A stretch of 64,000 bases of DNA from Microbacterium binotii (GTDB taxonomy: Bacteria; Actinomycetota; Actinomycetes; Actinomycetales; Microbacteriaceae). The notes beneath the pieces are model-generated. The model was not told the DNA's origin. It did no database searches and saw only the letters and a list, made by a program, of their open reading frames with translations. The position numbers were made by a program, and so were the translations under genes. Positions 52,501 to 62,012 of this stretch are shown piece after piece. Positions within the stretch are counted from its first letter, which is position 1; every line of letters begins with the position of its first letter. The DNA is taken from the NCBI RefSeq assembly GCF_021398715.1, contig NZ_CP090347.1:3162001-3226000 (forward strand). The letters are read 5' to 3'.

Positions 52501-54283
52501 GCTGCTGGCGGCGAGCGGCCTCGTCATCACCGGACCCGAGGTCGCCGGCCTATGGGCGGCCGCGGCCGTGGCGGTGACGCTGATCGTCGGTGTCGGCCTG
52601 GCGCGGGAGACCTCCGCCGCCGCGGTGAGCGTCGCGACTGCGGCGGGCCCCGTCGCGACCGTCGTGGCTGCGGCCGCCGTCATCAGCGCCGTCGCGACGC
52701 ACGACTCGTTCGCCGTCGGTCTGACCCTGGTTCTCGTCCTGCTCGCCCTGCACCTGGCATCCGCCGGTGCGCACCGCATCCCGCTGACACCGGCACTGCG
52801 CTGGACCACATGGGCCGTCGCGCTGATCGCCGGCTCCCTGATGCTCGCCGGCGGCGTGTTCACCGAGGTCGAGCTGGCCTTCGCACCCGCCGGCGTCGCG
52901 CTCGCGGCAGGGGCCGTCCTCGCCGCCGTCCGCGCCGACCGCACCAGCGCCCTCGAACGCGCGGCGTGGCTGGCCGGCCTCACGATCACCGCCCTGCCGA
53001 GCGTGTTCGCACCCGTCGAGCCGCTGCGCACGTGGTTGGTCATCTCGCTGTCGCTCGCGGCCGCCCTCGTCGTCGTGCTCGCCCCCCTGCCCGACATCGG
53101 CCGCCTCAAGACGCCCTCCGTGCTCGTGCTCCTCGTCGCCGCCTGGGCGATGGCGGTGCGCGGTGTGGGAACGGATGCGGTGGCCCCCACGATCGCGTCT
53201 CTGGTCGTCGGCGTCGGCTCGGTCGCCGTTGCGGCGGGTCTCGTCCGGATCGGCGCACGGGCAGGCGTCCCCGCATCCGTCGCCGCGGTCGGCTCGGCCT
53301 TCGTGGTCGTGACCGTCGCCCTACGGCTCGACGGAGCGCCCACGACGACCGCCGTGACGATGAGCGCCGCAGCGCTGGTCGGTGTGGCGTCCGCCCTCGT
53401 GCTCGGACACGAGCGCTGGCGGGGCGTCGCCGCCGTCGCGGCGGTCGCGAGCGCGGTGACGCTGGCCACGGCGGCGGGAATCCGCATCCTGCTGCTGACG
53501 GAGCTGCCGGGCGTCCTCTTCACGATCGAACCGGAGATCTGGGCTCTGGCGGCGTTGGGGCTCGTCACCGCCATCGCGGTCGCGGCGCTGCGCACGCGTT
53601 CCGGCAGCCGCGTCGACGTCGCCGCCATGATCGTGCTCTCGGCCGCGGTCGGCGCGCTCACGATCGCCGAGCTCGCCGCGTTCGACGGCGCGCGACTCGC
53701 GGTCCGCGTCCTGCTGATCATGGTCGTGCTGAGCGCGGCGGGAACCGCGGGCTGGGCGCTTCGCCGCCGGAACGGTCTCGTGCTGCTGGGCGCCGCCAGC
53801 GCCTTCGCCCTCGTCACCGCCGCGTCGACGGCGCCCGCGGTCATCACGATGATCGAAGTCATCACGCTGCCGCCCGCTCTCGCGGGACTCGCGGTGGGCC
53901 TCGCCCGGATGCGGGCCGAACCCGCGCGGCGCTCATGGCCCGCGCTCGGCGGCTGGCTCGCCCTGCTGACGCTGCCGTCGCTCGCGTACGACGTCGATCC
54001 CGATGCCGCACTGTGGCGCGTGGTCGCGCTGGGCGCCGTAGCGATCGCCCTCGTCGTCATCGGCGCGGTCCGCGCTCTGCAGGCGCCGCTGGTGGTCGGC
54101 TCGGCGGTGCTGCTCGCCCACGCGATCGCGCAGCTGTGGCCCTGGATCGCCGCCGCCTACGTCGCCTTCTGGTGGCTGTGGCTGGGGCTCGGCGGGGTGG
54201 CGCTCATCTTCCTGGCTGCCCGCTACGAGAAGCGGATGCGGGCGCTCAAGGCGGCCTTCGCCGCGGTCACCGCGCTGCGCTGA
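49514..54283 (+). CDS. Giant SCO7613-type membrane protein
   Basis: A 1589-residue protein. An N-terminal zinc ribbon has CPFC and CPAC (about 22-39), then a linker rich in Ala/Gln/Pro (70-155), then some forty hydrophobic segments of very Ala/Val/Leu-rich sequence to the end. This matches the SCO7613 C-terminal-domain membrane proteins of actinobacteria, whose role is unknown. GGGGGAGACG precedes the ATG; the ORF is open 31 codons further. Its 3' end overlaps the convergent mpg gene by 17 bp. Confidence 0.85.
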   Translation: MTDTPQGGRWPASARELADPHRCPFCFTVISGSPCPACGQPLDDPRMGQVLAIGQMMADAEATRQSIMTAVRESAVAARQAALAEQAALAEQAALAAQQQAAPPPAPVIPAPVGAAAVASEPLAAPVAADAARVEPVRSAPVTPASPRPAAPPPAPRRRRLTVPVLLLIVGVSLVGIAAVFFLLLAWFVAGIALRAVIVGAITLVTIGGASLLRRRRLTATAEGIAALGVVLLGLDTWAVYANDLFGAASFRPAVWTGIGALTVAVIGRAWARFSRLRTPDLAASLALPAGIGFLVGGAVALPSPEALIAGLLGAAVGGLAHALPAPASSARSGETGAVERFVLAIVGLSALAAGALLTPLFAEGIGAAIWANGGVILIGSAYAFVLRPAAPERVAGAWLGAAASVLAALSLATAGWQLAARSDLPVFGVLVAPVLAVAAAVALDRLRVRLPWLIPAAIAAGIVAVCSLAVQIVMWSTRAALAMYGNWPLWRTPAFEAAGGSLEIPLLALVAAAVLSVLLFLAPAARRDSMRHVRPVVGTLLLTSAAALTLIPAVAVAAGVIVAVASVVAMRRRTDTTGWVVAGYIGAGAAYLTGLSAIWLWVAAVAVAALLPVAHRLAARAAGGLAVAFAVLPIGVLAVSSTIAPNALSVQLGGASDAAAAGCAFVLLQWIALVSALASLLGWRDAASRRALALATTVLLAVSLPAAAALGASPLAERALLEPGLGIGRAALLVVALMALTARHRESPVGWASAAFVAPAAASGAVALLTLVGAPPFTTALVTAAVAAAVIAGGAVLALRARVPRVRLAADLGAAVVLLLAAWPSPLPDGRVLFPIPTEWRGAFVAIIAIAIGAASVTRGWRAEGAGGVPLAAAPRRLLAWPALAGGTAALWLWLGPAWPDAALEAYVVPPAVGLIAFAVLLSGLGRVPEATLAAAFGVGLGLLPSAATALSGDATRGIAAAAIATAVAGAAAFLGRLRSSPPGLAAAATALGALLLAASGLVITGPEVAGLWAAAAVAVTLIVGVGLARETSAAAVSVATAAGPVATVVAAAAVISAVATHDSFAVGLTLVLVLLALHLASAGAHRIPLTPALRWTTWAVALIAGSLMLAGGVFTEVELAFAPAGVALAAGAVLAAVRADRTSALERAAWLAGLTITALPSVFAPVEPLRTWLVISLSLAAALVVVLAPLPDIGRLKTPSVLVLLVAAWAMAVRGVGTDAVAPTIASLVVGVGSVAVAAGLVRIGARAGVPASVAAVGSAFVVVTVALRLDGAPTTTAVTMSAAALVGVASALVLGHERWRGVAAVAAVASAVTLATAAGIRILLLTELPGVLFTIEPEIWALAALGLVTAIAVAALRTRSGSRVDVAAMIVLSAAVGALTIAELAAFDGARLAVRVLLIMVVLSAAGTAGWALRRRNGLVLLGAASAFALVTAASTAPAVITMIEVITLPPALAGLAVGLARMRAEPARRSWPALGGWLALLTLPSLAYDVDPDAALWRVVALGAVAIALVVIGAVRALQAPLVVGSAVLLAHAIAQLWPWIAAAYVAFWWLWLGLGGVALIFLAARYEKRMRALKAAFAAVTALR

Positions 54284-54950
54284 GCCCGGGTCCGGCGCCG
54301 CGTCCCCAGCGGAACGCCGAGACGGTGGGGTCGTCGGGGATCCAGAAGCGCCACGGGAAGTCGTCGCCGCCGGCGACACCCGCCACCCCGACGCGCGGGC
54401 CGGTGGCGATGTCTCGGCGAGGACTCACCGGGAGGAGGAGCCGGGCTCGCGCCCCCGCCTGCACGCCACCTGTCACCGCATCGATGCCGTCGTGCACGGG
54501 ATGACGGAGTCCTGAGGCGTCGCCGAGGCGGCCCGGTCCGCGGGCGAGATCCCGGTCGTGGCGAACGACACCGCGTTCGCTGCGGCGGCGACGGGCCGCA
54601 TCCGCGCCCTCGACGACCTCCGCGCCGCGCAGGAGGACACCGCCGGCGACTCCCGCGGGGCCGCAGACCACGTTCACGCAGGAGTGGATGCCGTGGCTCA
54701 GGTACACGTAGAGGTGGCCGGGCTCGCCCCACATCGTGGCATTGCGCGGCGTCGGTCCCATGCGGGCGTGCGAGCCGGGATCGGGCACGTCACCGGTGCC
54801 GCGGCCGTGGTACGCCTCGACCTCGCTCAGGCGCAGCACGACCCGTTCGCCGTCGAGCTCGACCTCGAGCAGCGCGTCGAGCAGGAGCGGCGCGACCTCC
54901 ACCGGCAGGGCCCTCAGCGCCTCGCGCGTGGCCGGTGCATGGGTCGTCAT
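54267..54950 (-). CDS. mpg: DNA-3-methyladenine glycosylase (MPG/AAG)
   Basis: A 227-residue Mpg. The catalytic region EVEAYHGRG, DPGSHARMGPTPRNATMWG and GHLYVYLSHGIHSCVNVV fit the family. It removes alkylated and deaminated purines from DNA. Its ATG overlaps the stop of the beta-propeller gene (ATGA), so this repair enzyme is the last gene of the zinc-cluster transcript. The reason for that link is not clear. Confidence 0.92.
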   Translation of the reverse strand: MTTHAPATREALRALPVEVAPLLLDALLEVELDGERVVLRLSEVEAYHGRGTGDVPDPGSHARMGPTPRNATMWGEPGHLYVYLSHGIHSCVNVVCGPAGVAGGVLLRGAEVVEGADAARRRRSERGVVRHDRDLARGPGRLGDASGLRHPVHDGIDAVTGGVQAGARARLLLPVSPRRDIATGPRVGVAGVAGGDDFPWRFWIPDDPTVSAFRWGRGAGPGLSAAR

Positions 54951-56365
54951 CGCAGCGGAACCTGGCACCACGAGATGTCGAAGGCGCCGAGGCTGGACAC
55001 CTCGGTCTCGCTGTCGAGATCCAGGATGTGGGTCTCGACCGTCTCGGGCACCGGCAGGGCGTAGCTCGTCACGTACGGGTTCTTGGCGGCATCCGGCTGC
55101 ACCAGCACGGCCGCGTAGCGACCGGACGGCGAGACGCACGTCTGCAGCAGCGCCGAGCTCGCCGCCACCGTGAAGACCGGCTTGGCGTGGCCCTCGCCGT
55201 CGACCAGCAGAAGCGAGGAGCCGGCGCCATTGGGATCGGTGTACTGACGCAGCGTCCGATCGCCGGTGAGAGGCACGACGCCGCCGAGGTAGCCCGTCGC
55301 GTCCTGCGTCGAGACGAGCGGCGTCTCCGAGCCGTCGACGAGCGAGACCGTGACGAGTCCGTCGGCGCGCAGCACGATGGCCGTCGTCGAGCCGCGCGCG
55401 ATGCCCTCGATCTGCGCGGCCGCTCCCAGATCGACGGGATTCTCTCCCGAGGGCGGTGCGAGCAGCAATCGGCCCTGGAACGAGAGCATGAGGATGCTGT
55501 CGGTATCGGGGACGAAGCTCCACTGCGCGACGCTCGCCGGTTCACCCGACACGTCGATTCTCGTCGGCGGGGTGTCGGCGTCGGCCGGCTTGAGCGAGGC
55601 GGTGTAGAGCACGCTCGCCCGGGCCCCCGCGGCCGACATGTCGGGGTCGGTGTAGGTGTAGCCGATGGTCTCGCCGCGATCCGCGGTCTGCAGGTCCTGA
55701 ATCGGCCCCGTTCCGGGAAGCGGCAGCGAGCGCTGTTCCGTCCCGTCGGGGTCGGTCACGATGAGCTCGTTCGAGCCGTCGTCGTCGACGACCGACATGA
55801 CGAGGTGCGCACTCGTCGCGCGGAAGTCCTCGATGTGCCGGTGCGTGAAGACGGGGACGGCGTCCTCGCCCGACAACGACGTGCGAAAGACGGTGTCGTG
55901 CTCGCCGTCGTCGCCGCGCTGCAGCAGATACACCGACAGCGGCGGAGTGCGGAAGCTCTCGGTGAGGGTGACGGCCGCATCCGATCCCTGCCCCGCGACA
56001 CCCGAGACGGTGACGGTGTAGTCGGTGTCGTCGCGGAGGGGCAGCGTGAAGCGCACCCCGATGCTGCGGCCGGATGTCTCGACGGCGAAGTCCGCGACCG
56101 GGCTGACGGTCACCTGCGAGGGGTCGATCGCCGTGAGGGTCTGCGTCGTGGTGAGGATCAGGCGCGAGCCGGATGTGGACACCGCCGCCTGCGGGTCGAA
56201 CTGCACGTTCGTCACCCGCGGGCCCTGAAGGGTTCCGACCGCGCCCGCGGCGGCGCCCGCGAGCGCCAGCACGGCCAACACGATCGCGAACGCCCCGAGG
56301 TACGCGCGGATGCGGCGGCGCCGGGACTGCTCGCGTCGCGAGGGGCGCCGGGCCTCAGTACTCAT
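54947..56365 (-). CDS. Membrane-anchored beta-propeller-like protein
   Basis: A 472-residue protein. A very basic start and one TM helix (22-45) precede a beta-sandwich segment like a Big_5/CopC-type Ig domain (60-140). A repeated beta structure follows (about 150-450: GTEQRSLPLPGTGPIQDL, SFQGRLLLAPPSGENP, LLVDGEGHAKPVF), suggesting a propeller outside the cell. No known enzyme motif. It overlaps the preceding gene by 11 bp and mpg by 4, hence operon-linked. Function unknown. Confidence 0.75.
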   Translation of the reverse strand: MSTEARRPSRREQSRRRRIRAYLGAFAIVLAVLALAGAAAGAVGTLQGPRVTNVQFDPQAAVSTSGSRLILTTTQTLTAIDPSQVTVSPVADFAVETSGRSIGVRFTLPLRDDTDYTVTVSGVAGQGSDAAVTLTESFRTPPLSVYLLQRGDDGEHDTVFRTSLSGEDAVPVFTHRHIEDFRATSAHLVMSVVDDDGSNELIVTDPDGTEQRSLPLPGTGPIQDLQTADRGETIGYTYTDPDMSAAGARASVLYTASLKPADADTPPTRIDVSGEPASVAQWSFVPDTDSILMLSFQGRLLLAPPSGENPVDLGAAAQIEGIARGSTTAIVLRADGLVTVSLVDGSETPLVSTQDATGYLGGVVPLTGDRTLRQYTDPNGAGSSLLLVDGEGHAKPVFTVAASSALLQTCVSPSGRYAAVLVQPDAAKNPYVTSYALPVPETVETHILDLDSETEVSSLGAFDISWCQVPLR

Positions 56366-57119
56366 AGGGATCGCTCGGCTCGTCGATCGGCGTGACCTGT
56401 TCGGCCACGATCGCCAGCTGTCCGGACCCGGTCGCGCGCACCGTGCCCGAGACGGTGACCCACTGCCCGGTGGACGGCGCGGCCGCATCCGCCGAGATGG
56501 CCAGGCGCGCGGGTTGCGCGTCGATCACGCAGTGCGTGATGACGAGGCGGCTGAGATCGAACCCGCCGTCGATGTCGCCGCTGACGAAGCCCGTGAGGGT
56601 CACCGCGTCGCCCTCGAACGCGTCGGGATTGGTCGCCGTGGCGAACACCGCGGCCCAGTCCCCCACCCCGAACTTCGACGTGTCGCCGGTGGAGGCGAGC
56701 GAGATCACATCCGATCCCGCGAACAACGGCGGCGCGCCGACGTCACGGGATGCGGCGAGCTCCGCCGAGAGGGATGCCGGCGGAAGCGCCAGCATCGTCA
56801 CGACGACGCCCGAGGCGAGGACGCCGCCGGCCACCGCGGCCACGGCTCCCGCCGACACCCTGCGTTCGTGACCGTGATGCGTGTGATCCTCGTCATGGGC
56901 GTCGCCGTGGTCGTGACCGTGGTCGTCCTCGGCCCCGAGCGGCAGCACGAAGCTCAGCGCCGTTCCGACGAGCACGACGACGGCCATGCCGATCGCGAAC
57001 CACGCCCCGTCCGGGTTGATGTAGAGGCCGATGCGGCCGGTGACGGCCAGCACCAGGGTGATGACGGCGAGGGCCGCGGCGAGCCCCGCACCCAGCCAAC
57101 GGGTGAGGACGCTACGCAA
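56355..57119 (-). CDS. TIGR03943-family protein (YcgQ-like), His-rich
   Basis: A 254-residue protein. Two N-terminal TM helices (10-30 and 40-60) are followed by a loop with about ten His and many Asp/Glu (65-86), likely metal binding. A third TM helix (90-112) and an OB-like domain follow (HCVIDAQPARLAISAD, GQWVTVSGTVRATG). YcgQ pairs with YcgR, the permease encoded just upstream. The start appears to be TTG. Probably involved in zinc handling; this is inference from context. Confidence 0.82.
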   Translation of the reverse strand: MRSVLTRWLGAGLAAALAVITLVLAVTGRIGLYINPDGAWFAIGMAVVVLVGTALSFVLPLGAEDDHGHDHGDAHDEDHTHHGHERRVSAGAVAAVAGGVLASGVVVTMLALPPASLSAELAASRDVGAPPLFAGSDVISLASTGDTSKFGVGDWAAVFATATNPDAFEGDAVTLTGFVSGDIDGGFDLSRLVITHCVIDAQPARLAISADAAAPSTGQWVTVSGTVRATGSGQLAIVAEQVTPIDEPSDPYEY

Positions 57120-58152
57120 GGAGATTCACCACCGCTCCGAGCGCGAAGGCGAACAGCAGGACCGTGGTGACGATCCCGACGAGTGCGCGGGTGGAGAAGG
57201 TCGTGCGCAGCAGGGCGATCATCTTCACGTCCACGAGCGGACCGGTCACCAGGAAGGCGACCAGCGAGCCGGGGGTGAACGTCGAGGCGAAGGAGAGCGC
57301 GAAGAAGGCGTCGATGTTCGAGCAGATGGAGACGACGATCGCGAGCATCATCATCGCCACGATCGACAGCACGGGGTTCGAGCCGATGGCCAACAGCGCG
57401 TTGCGCGGCACGAGAACCTGCACCGCGCCGGCGAGCGCGGAGCCGATCACGAGCGCAGGCATGACCGCACGCAGCTCGACGAGGAACTGCGCCAGGGAGC
57501 GGCGACCGCGCCCGCCGCGCTCGTGGACGACGACCTCACACGTCGCGCGGAAACGGTCGGTCAGCAGGGCGTCGGGCGACGGGTGACGGCTGTAGAGCCA
57601 GCCGATGAGGTTCGCCACCGCGTAGCCGCCCAGCAGGCGCGCGATGAGGATGCCGTCGCTGAAGCCGAAGGCCTGGTGCGTCGTGATGATCACGATAGGG
57701 TTCACGATCGGCGCGGCGATCAGGAAGGTCATCGTCTCGGAGACGCTGAAGCCGCGCATGAGCAGGCCGCGCGCGAACGGGACGTTGCCGCATTCGCACA
57801 CCGGCACGATCATGCCCAGCAGCGACAGCACCGCCCGACGCGCCCAGGCGCGCCGCGGCATCCACCGCTCCAGGACGCCGGCGGGCAGCCACACCTGGAC
57901 GAGGATCGAGAGCACGACGCCCAGCGCCACGAACGGCAGCGACTCGATGAGCACGCTGAGCGCGAGCGTGACCCCGTCCTGGAGGCGCGTGGGGACGTCC
58001 GCCGGGAGGAGCTGCGGCGCGAAGATGTAGATCGCCGCCATCACGACGATGAGCGCCAGTCCGAGACTCAGCGCCACGGACGTACGCGAGCCGGACGAGC
58101 GCCGCGGGGGCGCCGACCTCGCGCGCTCGGTGCGACTAGTCGTCACGCTCAT
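57112..58152 (-). CDS. YcgR/DUF318-type permease
   Basis: A 346-residue membrane protein with eight or more TM helices. The CECGNVPFARGLLMRG motif and PIVNPIVIITT block are typical of DUF318/ArsP-type permeases. In Bacillus the ycgR-ycgQ pair is Zur-regulated. The ATG overlaps zur by 17 bp. It probably transports a metal or metallophore-like compound; substrate unknown. Confidence 0.85.
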   Translation of the reverse strand: MSVTTSRTERARSAPPRRSSGSRTSVALSLGLALIVVMAAIYIFAPQLLPADVPTRLQDGVTLALSVLIESLPFVALGVVLSILVQVWLPAGVLERWMPRRAWARRAVLSLLGMIVPVCECGNVPFARGLLMRGFSVSETMTFLIAAPIVNPIVIITTHQAFGFSDGILIARLLGGYAVANLIGWLYSRHPSPDALLTDRFRATCEVVVHERGGRGRRSLAQFLVELRAVMPALVIGSALAGAVQVLVPRNALLAIGSNPVLSIVAMMMLAIVVSICSNIDAFFALSFASTFTPGSLVAFLVTGPLVDVKMIALLRTTFSTRALVGIVTTVLLFAFALGAVVNLLA

Positions 58153-58546
58153 TCGCCCGGGCGGCGGTGCACGCACCGCAGAGCCCGAAGATGTCGACGA
58201 CGTGCTCGGCGGAGGTGAAGCCGTGGCTCGCGGCCGTGCGCTGAGCCCACTCCTCGACCTCCGAGGCCTCGATCTCGACGGTCAGACCACACTGCCGGCA
58301 GATGAGGTGATGGTGGTGGCCGCTGGTCACGCAGGCGCGGTAGAGGTTCTCACCCTCGGGGCTCTGCAACGAGTCGGCGTCACCGCCGGCGGCCAGCCCG
58401 GCGAGCGCGCGGTAGACCGTCGCCAGGCCGATGCCGGTGTTGTCGTCGCGCAACCGCGCGTGCAGCGTCTGGGCACTGACGAAACCCTGCGCGTCGGAGA
58501 GGGCTTCGCGGACGCGCTCGCGCTGCCAGGTGTTGCGCTGAGCCAT
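58136..58546 (-). CDS. zur: Zur (Fur-family zinc repressor)
   Basis: A 136-residue Fur-family protein. Winged HTH (20-60, GIGLATVYRALAGLA), a His-rich sensor strand HHHH (77-80), and the structural zinc pairs Cys83/Cys86 and Cys123/Cys126. Its place after znuACB and a Zur-type palindrome before znuA argue for Zur rather than Fur. TAGGAT 6 nt before the ATG suggests its own leaderless promoter. Confidence 0.88.
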   Translation of the reverse strand: MAQRNTWQRERVREALSDAQGFVSAQTLHARLRDDNTGIGLATVYRALAGLAAGGDADSLQSPEGENLYRACVTSGHHHHLICRQCGLTVEIEASEVEEWAQRTAASHGFTSAEHVVDIFGLCGACTAARANERDD

Positions 58547-58552
58547 GCCCGA

Positions 58553-58558
58553 ATCCTA
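58553..58558 (-). promoter_or_regulatory. -10 hexamer TAGGAT of zur
   Basis: TAGGAT ends 6 nt before the zur ATG without a ribosome site, so zur can be transcribed apart from znuACB. Confidence 0.45.
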
Positions 58559-58592
58559 CCCGCGCACCCTGGCAGCGGGCCGGGCGCTGTTC

Positions 58593-59453
58593 TCAGGCGG
58601 CACGCGTCACGCGGTCGCGGCGTGCTCCGATCGCGCGGCAGACGATGTAGATGACGAACGAGATGGTCGTGATGTACGGGCTCACGGGCAGCGTGCCCGC
58701 CACCGCGAGCAGGATGCCGCCGACGGCGGAGACGACGCCGAACAGCGCAGCCCACAGCGGCACCGCGAGCGGGCCGGTGGAGATGCGCATCGCGGCCGCT
58801 GCGGGGGTCACGAGCAGCGCGAGCACGAGCAATGCGCCGATGATGTGCACGGCGACGGCCACGATGAGCCCGAGCAGCAGCATGAACGCGAGCGAGACCG
58901 CCCTCGTCGGCACACCGCGCGCGGCGGCCGACTGGGGATCCAGCGAGTCGAAGCGCAGCGGGCGCCAGATGAGCAGCAGACCCACCAGCACCACGGCCGC
59001 GATCGCGATGAGCACGCCGAGCTGCCCGGTCTGCACGGAGACGATCTGGCCCGTGAGCAGGCTGAACCGGTTCGCGCTTCGTCCGTTGTACAGCGAGAGG
59101 AAGAGGATGCCGAGACCGAGGCCGAAGGGCATCAGCACACCGATGATCGAGTTCCGATCGCGCGCGCGGGAGCCGAGCCAGCCGATGAGGGCTGCGGCGA
59201 TCATCGAGCCGACGATGGATCCCGTCACGACGTCGAAGCCGAGGAGGAGGGCGGCAGCGGCGCCGGCGAAGGAGAGTTCGCTGATGCCGTGCACCGCGAA
59301 GGCCATGTCGCGCTGCATCACGAACACGCCGATGAGACCGCCGACGATGCCGAGGACGGCGCCCGCCCACACCGAGTTCTGCACGAGCTCGAGGATCTGG
59401 CCGTACTGGGCCACGCCTCCGAACAGCGCGTCGCCGACGTCGCTCCAGTTCAT
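58593..59453 (-). CDS. znuB: Zinc ABC importer permease
   Basis: A 286-residue membrane protein with about eight TM helices of the ABC-3 family (FAVHGISELSFAGAAAALLLG and the AAAMRISTGPLAV block). It forms the channel for zinc (or manganese) uptake. The ATG overlaps the znuC stop (ATGA). Confidence 0.92.
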   Translation of the reverse strand: MNWSDVGDALFGGVAQYGQILELVQNSVWAGAVLGIVGGLIGVFVMQRDMAFAVHGISELSFAGAAAALLLGFDVVTGSIVGSMIAAALIGWLGSRARDRNSIIGVLMPFGLGLGILFLSLYNGRSANRFSLLTGQIVSVQTGQLGVLIAIAAVVLVGLLLIWRPLRFDSLDPQSAAARGVPTRAVSLAFMLLLGLIVAVAVHIIGALLVLALLVTPAAAAMRISTGPLAVPLWAALFGVVSAVGGILLAVAGTLPVSPYITTISFVIYIVCRAIGARRDRVTRAA

Positions 59454-60271
59454 GCGTGGTCCTCGTGGTCGTGATGGTGGTGGTGCGACTGCTCCGCATC
59501 CGGCGCTCCGACGACGACGAGGCGTCCGCCCGCCCGCAGCACGTGCACGGGAGCGCCGTAGAGGTCACTGAGCACGGCGGAGTCGAGCACCTGGTCGGGG
59601 GTCCCGAGCATGAAGGTGCCGCCGGCGATGTAGAGGATGCGGTCGACCGTGTCGAGCACCGGGTTGATGTCGTGGGTCACCAACAGAACGCCGGCCTGAC
59701 GCTGCCGGCGATGCCGATCGATCAGCGACACCACGGCCTGCTGGTTCGCGAGGTCGAGACTCGTCAGCGGCTCGTCGCACAGCAGGAGGCGGGGGTCGTC
59801 CGCGAGCGCCTGTCCGACGCGGAGCCGCTGCTGCTCCCCGCCGGAGAGCAGTCCGACGGGACGGTCGGCGAAGGTCTCAGCACCCACGGCGGTGAGGAGC
59901 TCGTCGACGCGAGCCCGGTCGCGACGGCGGGAGATCGGCAGACCGAAGCGGTGGCCGTCCACGCCGAGCGCGACGACATCGCGGCCGCGCATCGAGGTGT
60001 CGCGCGGCAGCGGGCGCTGCTGGGGGATGTAGCCGATGCGCCGGTTCCCGGCCCGGGTGACCGGCGCCCCGAGGGCCGTGATCGTTCCTTCGCTGAGCCT
60101 GTCGAGGCCGAGGATCGCCCGCAGCAGCGTCGTCTTGCCGGCGCCGCTGGGTCCGAGAACGGCAACCAGCTCGCCGGGCGCGACGGTCAGATCCAGCCCG
60201 CGCCACAGGTCGCGTCCGCCGCGCCGAAGCGCAGCGGACGCGATGACGAGCGGGTCGCGCTCGGCCGTCAC
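59450..60271 (-). CDS. znuC: Zinc ABC importer ATPase
   Basis: A 273-residue ATPase. Walker A GPSGAGKTT, signature LSGGEQQR, Walker B LLLCDEPLTSLD and a VTHD H-loop are all intact. The C-terminus ends in a His-rich tail (HHHHHDHEDHA), unusual for ATPases and probably metal binding. GTG overlaps the znuA stop as GTGA. Confidence 0.93.
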   Translation of the reverse strand: MTAERDPLVIASAALRRGGRDLWRGLDLTVAPGELVAVLGPSGAGKTTLLRAILGLDRLSEGTITALGAPVTRAGNRRIGYIPQQRPLPRDTSMRGRDVVALGVDGHRFGLPISRRRDRARVDELLTAVGAETFADRPVGLLSGGEQQRLRVGQALADDPRLLLCDEPLTSLDLANQQAVVSLIDRHRRQRQAGVLLVTHDINPVLDTVDRILYIAGGTFMLGTPDQVLDSAVLSDLYGAPVHVLRAGGRLVVVGAPDAEQSHHHHHDHEDHA

Positions 60272-61263
60272 TTGTCGAGGGCTCCGGCGAGGTCCTCGAT
60301 GTTCTTCTGCATCCACTGGATGTAAGTCTGGTCGTCCGGACGCGTTTCCGTGAACTCGAGCACCGGAATGCCCGCGGTACCCGCCGCGTCGATGATCTGC
60401 GTCGTCTCGGCGCCGCCGGCCTGAGCGTTCGCGATGACGACCTTCACCTCGCCCGACGTGACCTCGTTGAGAGCCGCCAGCAGCACCGCCGCGGGCACGT
60501 CCTGGCCCTCTTCGACGGCCTCGCTGAACTCGTCCGGCGTGGCGTTCTCGAGTCCGGCGGCGGCGATCAGGTAGCCCGGCACCGGCTCGGTCACGAAGAC
60601 CTCGGCGCCGCCGTGGGCGGCCTTGATGTCGTCGAGGGACTTCTCGAGACCGGCGACCTGCGCGAGGAACGCGGTCGAGTTCGCCTGGAAGGTCTCCGCC
60701 TCGTCGGGCACGAGACGCGAGAGCTCCTCGGTGATCGCCTCGGTCACGTGCTCGATCGTGTGCGGGTCGTACCAGACGTGCTCGTTGAAGCCCTCGATGT
60801 GGTCGTGGTCGTGCTCCAGCTCGGAGTGCGGGCTCGCCTCGAGTTCGTCCGTGTCGTGCTCGGTCGCCTCGGTGCCCTGCCAGCTGTCGGAGTACTCGGC
60901 GGCCACGATCACCGGAGCCTCGGACTTGCTCGCGTCGATGAGAGAGTCCATGAACGCGTCGTACCCGCCGCCGTTCTGGATGATGAGGTCGGCCTTCTGC
61001 ACCGTCAGCTGGTCCGCGGCCGTGGCCTCGTAGTCGTGGGGGTCCTGCGCGGCGGACGAGATCACGGGCGTGATCGTGGCCGCATCCCCCGCGATCTCCT
61101 CGGCGATCTGGCTGTAGACATTCGTCGAGGTGACGATGGTGATCGCGCCGGCGGATGCGGAGCTCTGCGACGGATCGGCCGTGGCCGACGCGCATCCGGC
61201 GAGCGTGAGGGCTGCGCCGGCGACGAGGGCGGGCGCGAGGAGAAGTCGGGTCTTCAGGGGCAT
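60268..61263 (-). CDS. znuA: Zinc ABC importer binding lipoprotein
   Basis: A 331-residue metal-binding lipoprotein (lipobox LAGC, Cys24). Conserved ligands appear in QDPHDYEAT and NEHVWYDPHT; a His/Asp-rich loop (HSELEHDHDH) is typical of ZnuA. It captures zinc outside the cell. No ribosome site; the -10 TAGAGT is 7 nt before the ATG and a Zur palindrome covers the -35. Confidence 0.92.
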   Translation of the reverse strand: MPLKTRLLLAPALVAGAALTLAGCASATADPSQSSASAGAITIVTSTNVYSQIAEEIAGDAATITPVISSAAQDPHDYEATAADQLTVQKADLIIQNGGGYDAFMDSLIDASKSEAPVIVAAEYSDSWQGTEATEHDTDELEASPHSELEHDHDHIEGFNEHVWYDPHTIEHVTEAITEELSRLVPDEAETFQANSTAFLAQVAGLEKSLDDIKAAHGGAEVFVTEPVPGYLIAAAGLENATPDEFSEAVEEGQDVPAAVLLAALNEVTSGEVKVVIANAQAGGAETTQIIDAAGTAGIPVLEFTETRPDDQTYIQWMQKNIEDLAGALDK

Positions 61264-61270
61264 GGCGGTC

Positions 61271-61299
61271 ACTCTACGCCTACTGATAATCGTTATCAA
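61271..61299 (-). promoter_or_regulatory. znuA promoter
   Basis: TTGATA (61294-61299) and TAGAGT (61271-61276) with a 17-bp spacer. Leaderless. Confidence 0.75.
61284..61298. promoter_or_regulatory. Zur box
   Basis: TGATAATCGTTATCA is a near-perfect palindrome (TGATAA-N3-TTATCA), the actinobacterial Zur pattern. It overlaps the -35 of znuA, so zinc-loaded Zur would repress. Confidence 0.85.
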
Positions 61300-61302
61300 A
61301 AT

Positions 61303-61566
61303 CGGTTGAGCACGACGATGGCACATGGTTCGAGTTCGCTCGACACGTGTACGACGAATTCCGGGGCCCACCCGGTGTGTTGCAACTGCCTCGGTGCGTC
61401 CGCGTCGCCAAACTCGGAAGACCGGACCGCAGCTTCGGCATCGCTCACCGTGGTGAGGGGTCACGATGCCCCTGACGATCCTCTGGCCGATGTTCAGAGC
61501 GATCGTGATCGGTGGTGGTGACGCACTGATAGGCGATCCTCGCCGGAGCCTGAGAGGAGCATCGTC
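61303..61566. other. Non-coding stretch between znuA and the small membrane gene
   Basis: A 264-bp region in which no gene, strong hairpin or repeat was found. AGGAG near its end serves the next ATG. Confidence 0.5.
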
Positions 61567-61860
61567 ATGGTTGAGAAGGCCGACACCGAGCGGAACCCCT
61601 TCGCGCATCCGGGGTTCATCGTCGGCGCGGTGGTGGTGGCCGCGCTCGTGGCGACGGCCATCGTTCTGAGCGTCACCAACCTCGGCCGTGGCAACGACGA
61701 CGCCCCGCCCATCGTTCCCTCCGACGCTCCGCGACCCACGGTCACCCGGACGCTCCCACCGGTATCGGTCGCGAGCGCCAGGAGCGCCCATGGTCTCGAA
61801 AGCGTCGAGCTGTCCGGCGCTTTTGAGAGGCTCGGAGGAGCCGGCGACGAAGCCGCTTGA
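61567..61860 (+). CDS. Small single-TM protein
   Basis: A 97-residue protein with ERNPFAHPGFIVGAVVVAALVATAIVLSV: one TM helix (16-38) after a polar start. The tail is Pro/Thr-rich and then Ser/Gly-rich. The opening resembles longer actinobacterial proteins linked to conjugation (DUF8175 type), so it may be a truncated relative; no downstream continuation was convincing. AGGAG precedes the ATG. Function unknown. Confidence 0.6.
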   Translation: MVEKADTERNPFAHPGFIVGAVVVAALVATAIVLSVTNLGRGNDDAPPIVPSDAPRPTVTRTLPPVSVASARSAHGLESVELSGAFERLGGAGDEAA

Positions 61861-61968
61861 GCGGATGCGTCAGGAACGTATGCTGCCGAAGGCGTCACCG
61901 CAGGAGAGCGGACCGTAGGACCCGACCACGCCGGCGACGCCGCGGGAAGTGGCGTGAACACGAGACAA

Positions 61969-61999
61969 GGGCGGGGGCGGCGGTTCACCGCCCCCGCCC
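61969..61999. terminator. Bidirectional terminator hairpin
   Basis: GGGCGGGGGCGG and CCGCCCCCGCCC form a 12-bp stem with a 7-nt loop between two convergent genes. Confidence 0.7.
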
Positions 62000-62012
62000 C
62001 GAGCCTGCGTCT

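Noticed and set aside
61861..61966. Continuation of the small membrane protein past its stop in another frame
   Set aside because: None of the three frames gives a convincing conserved continuation.
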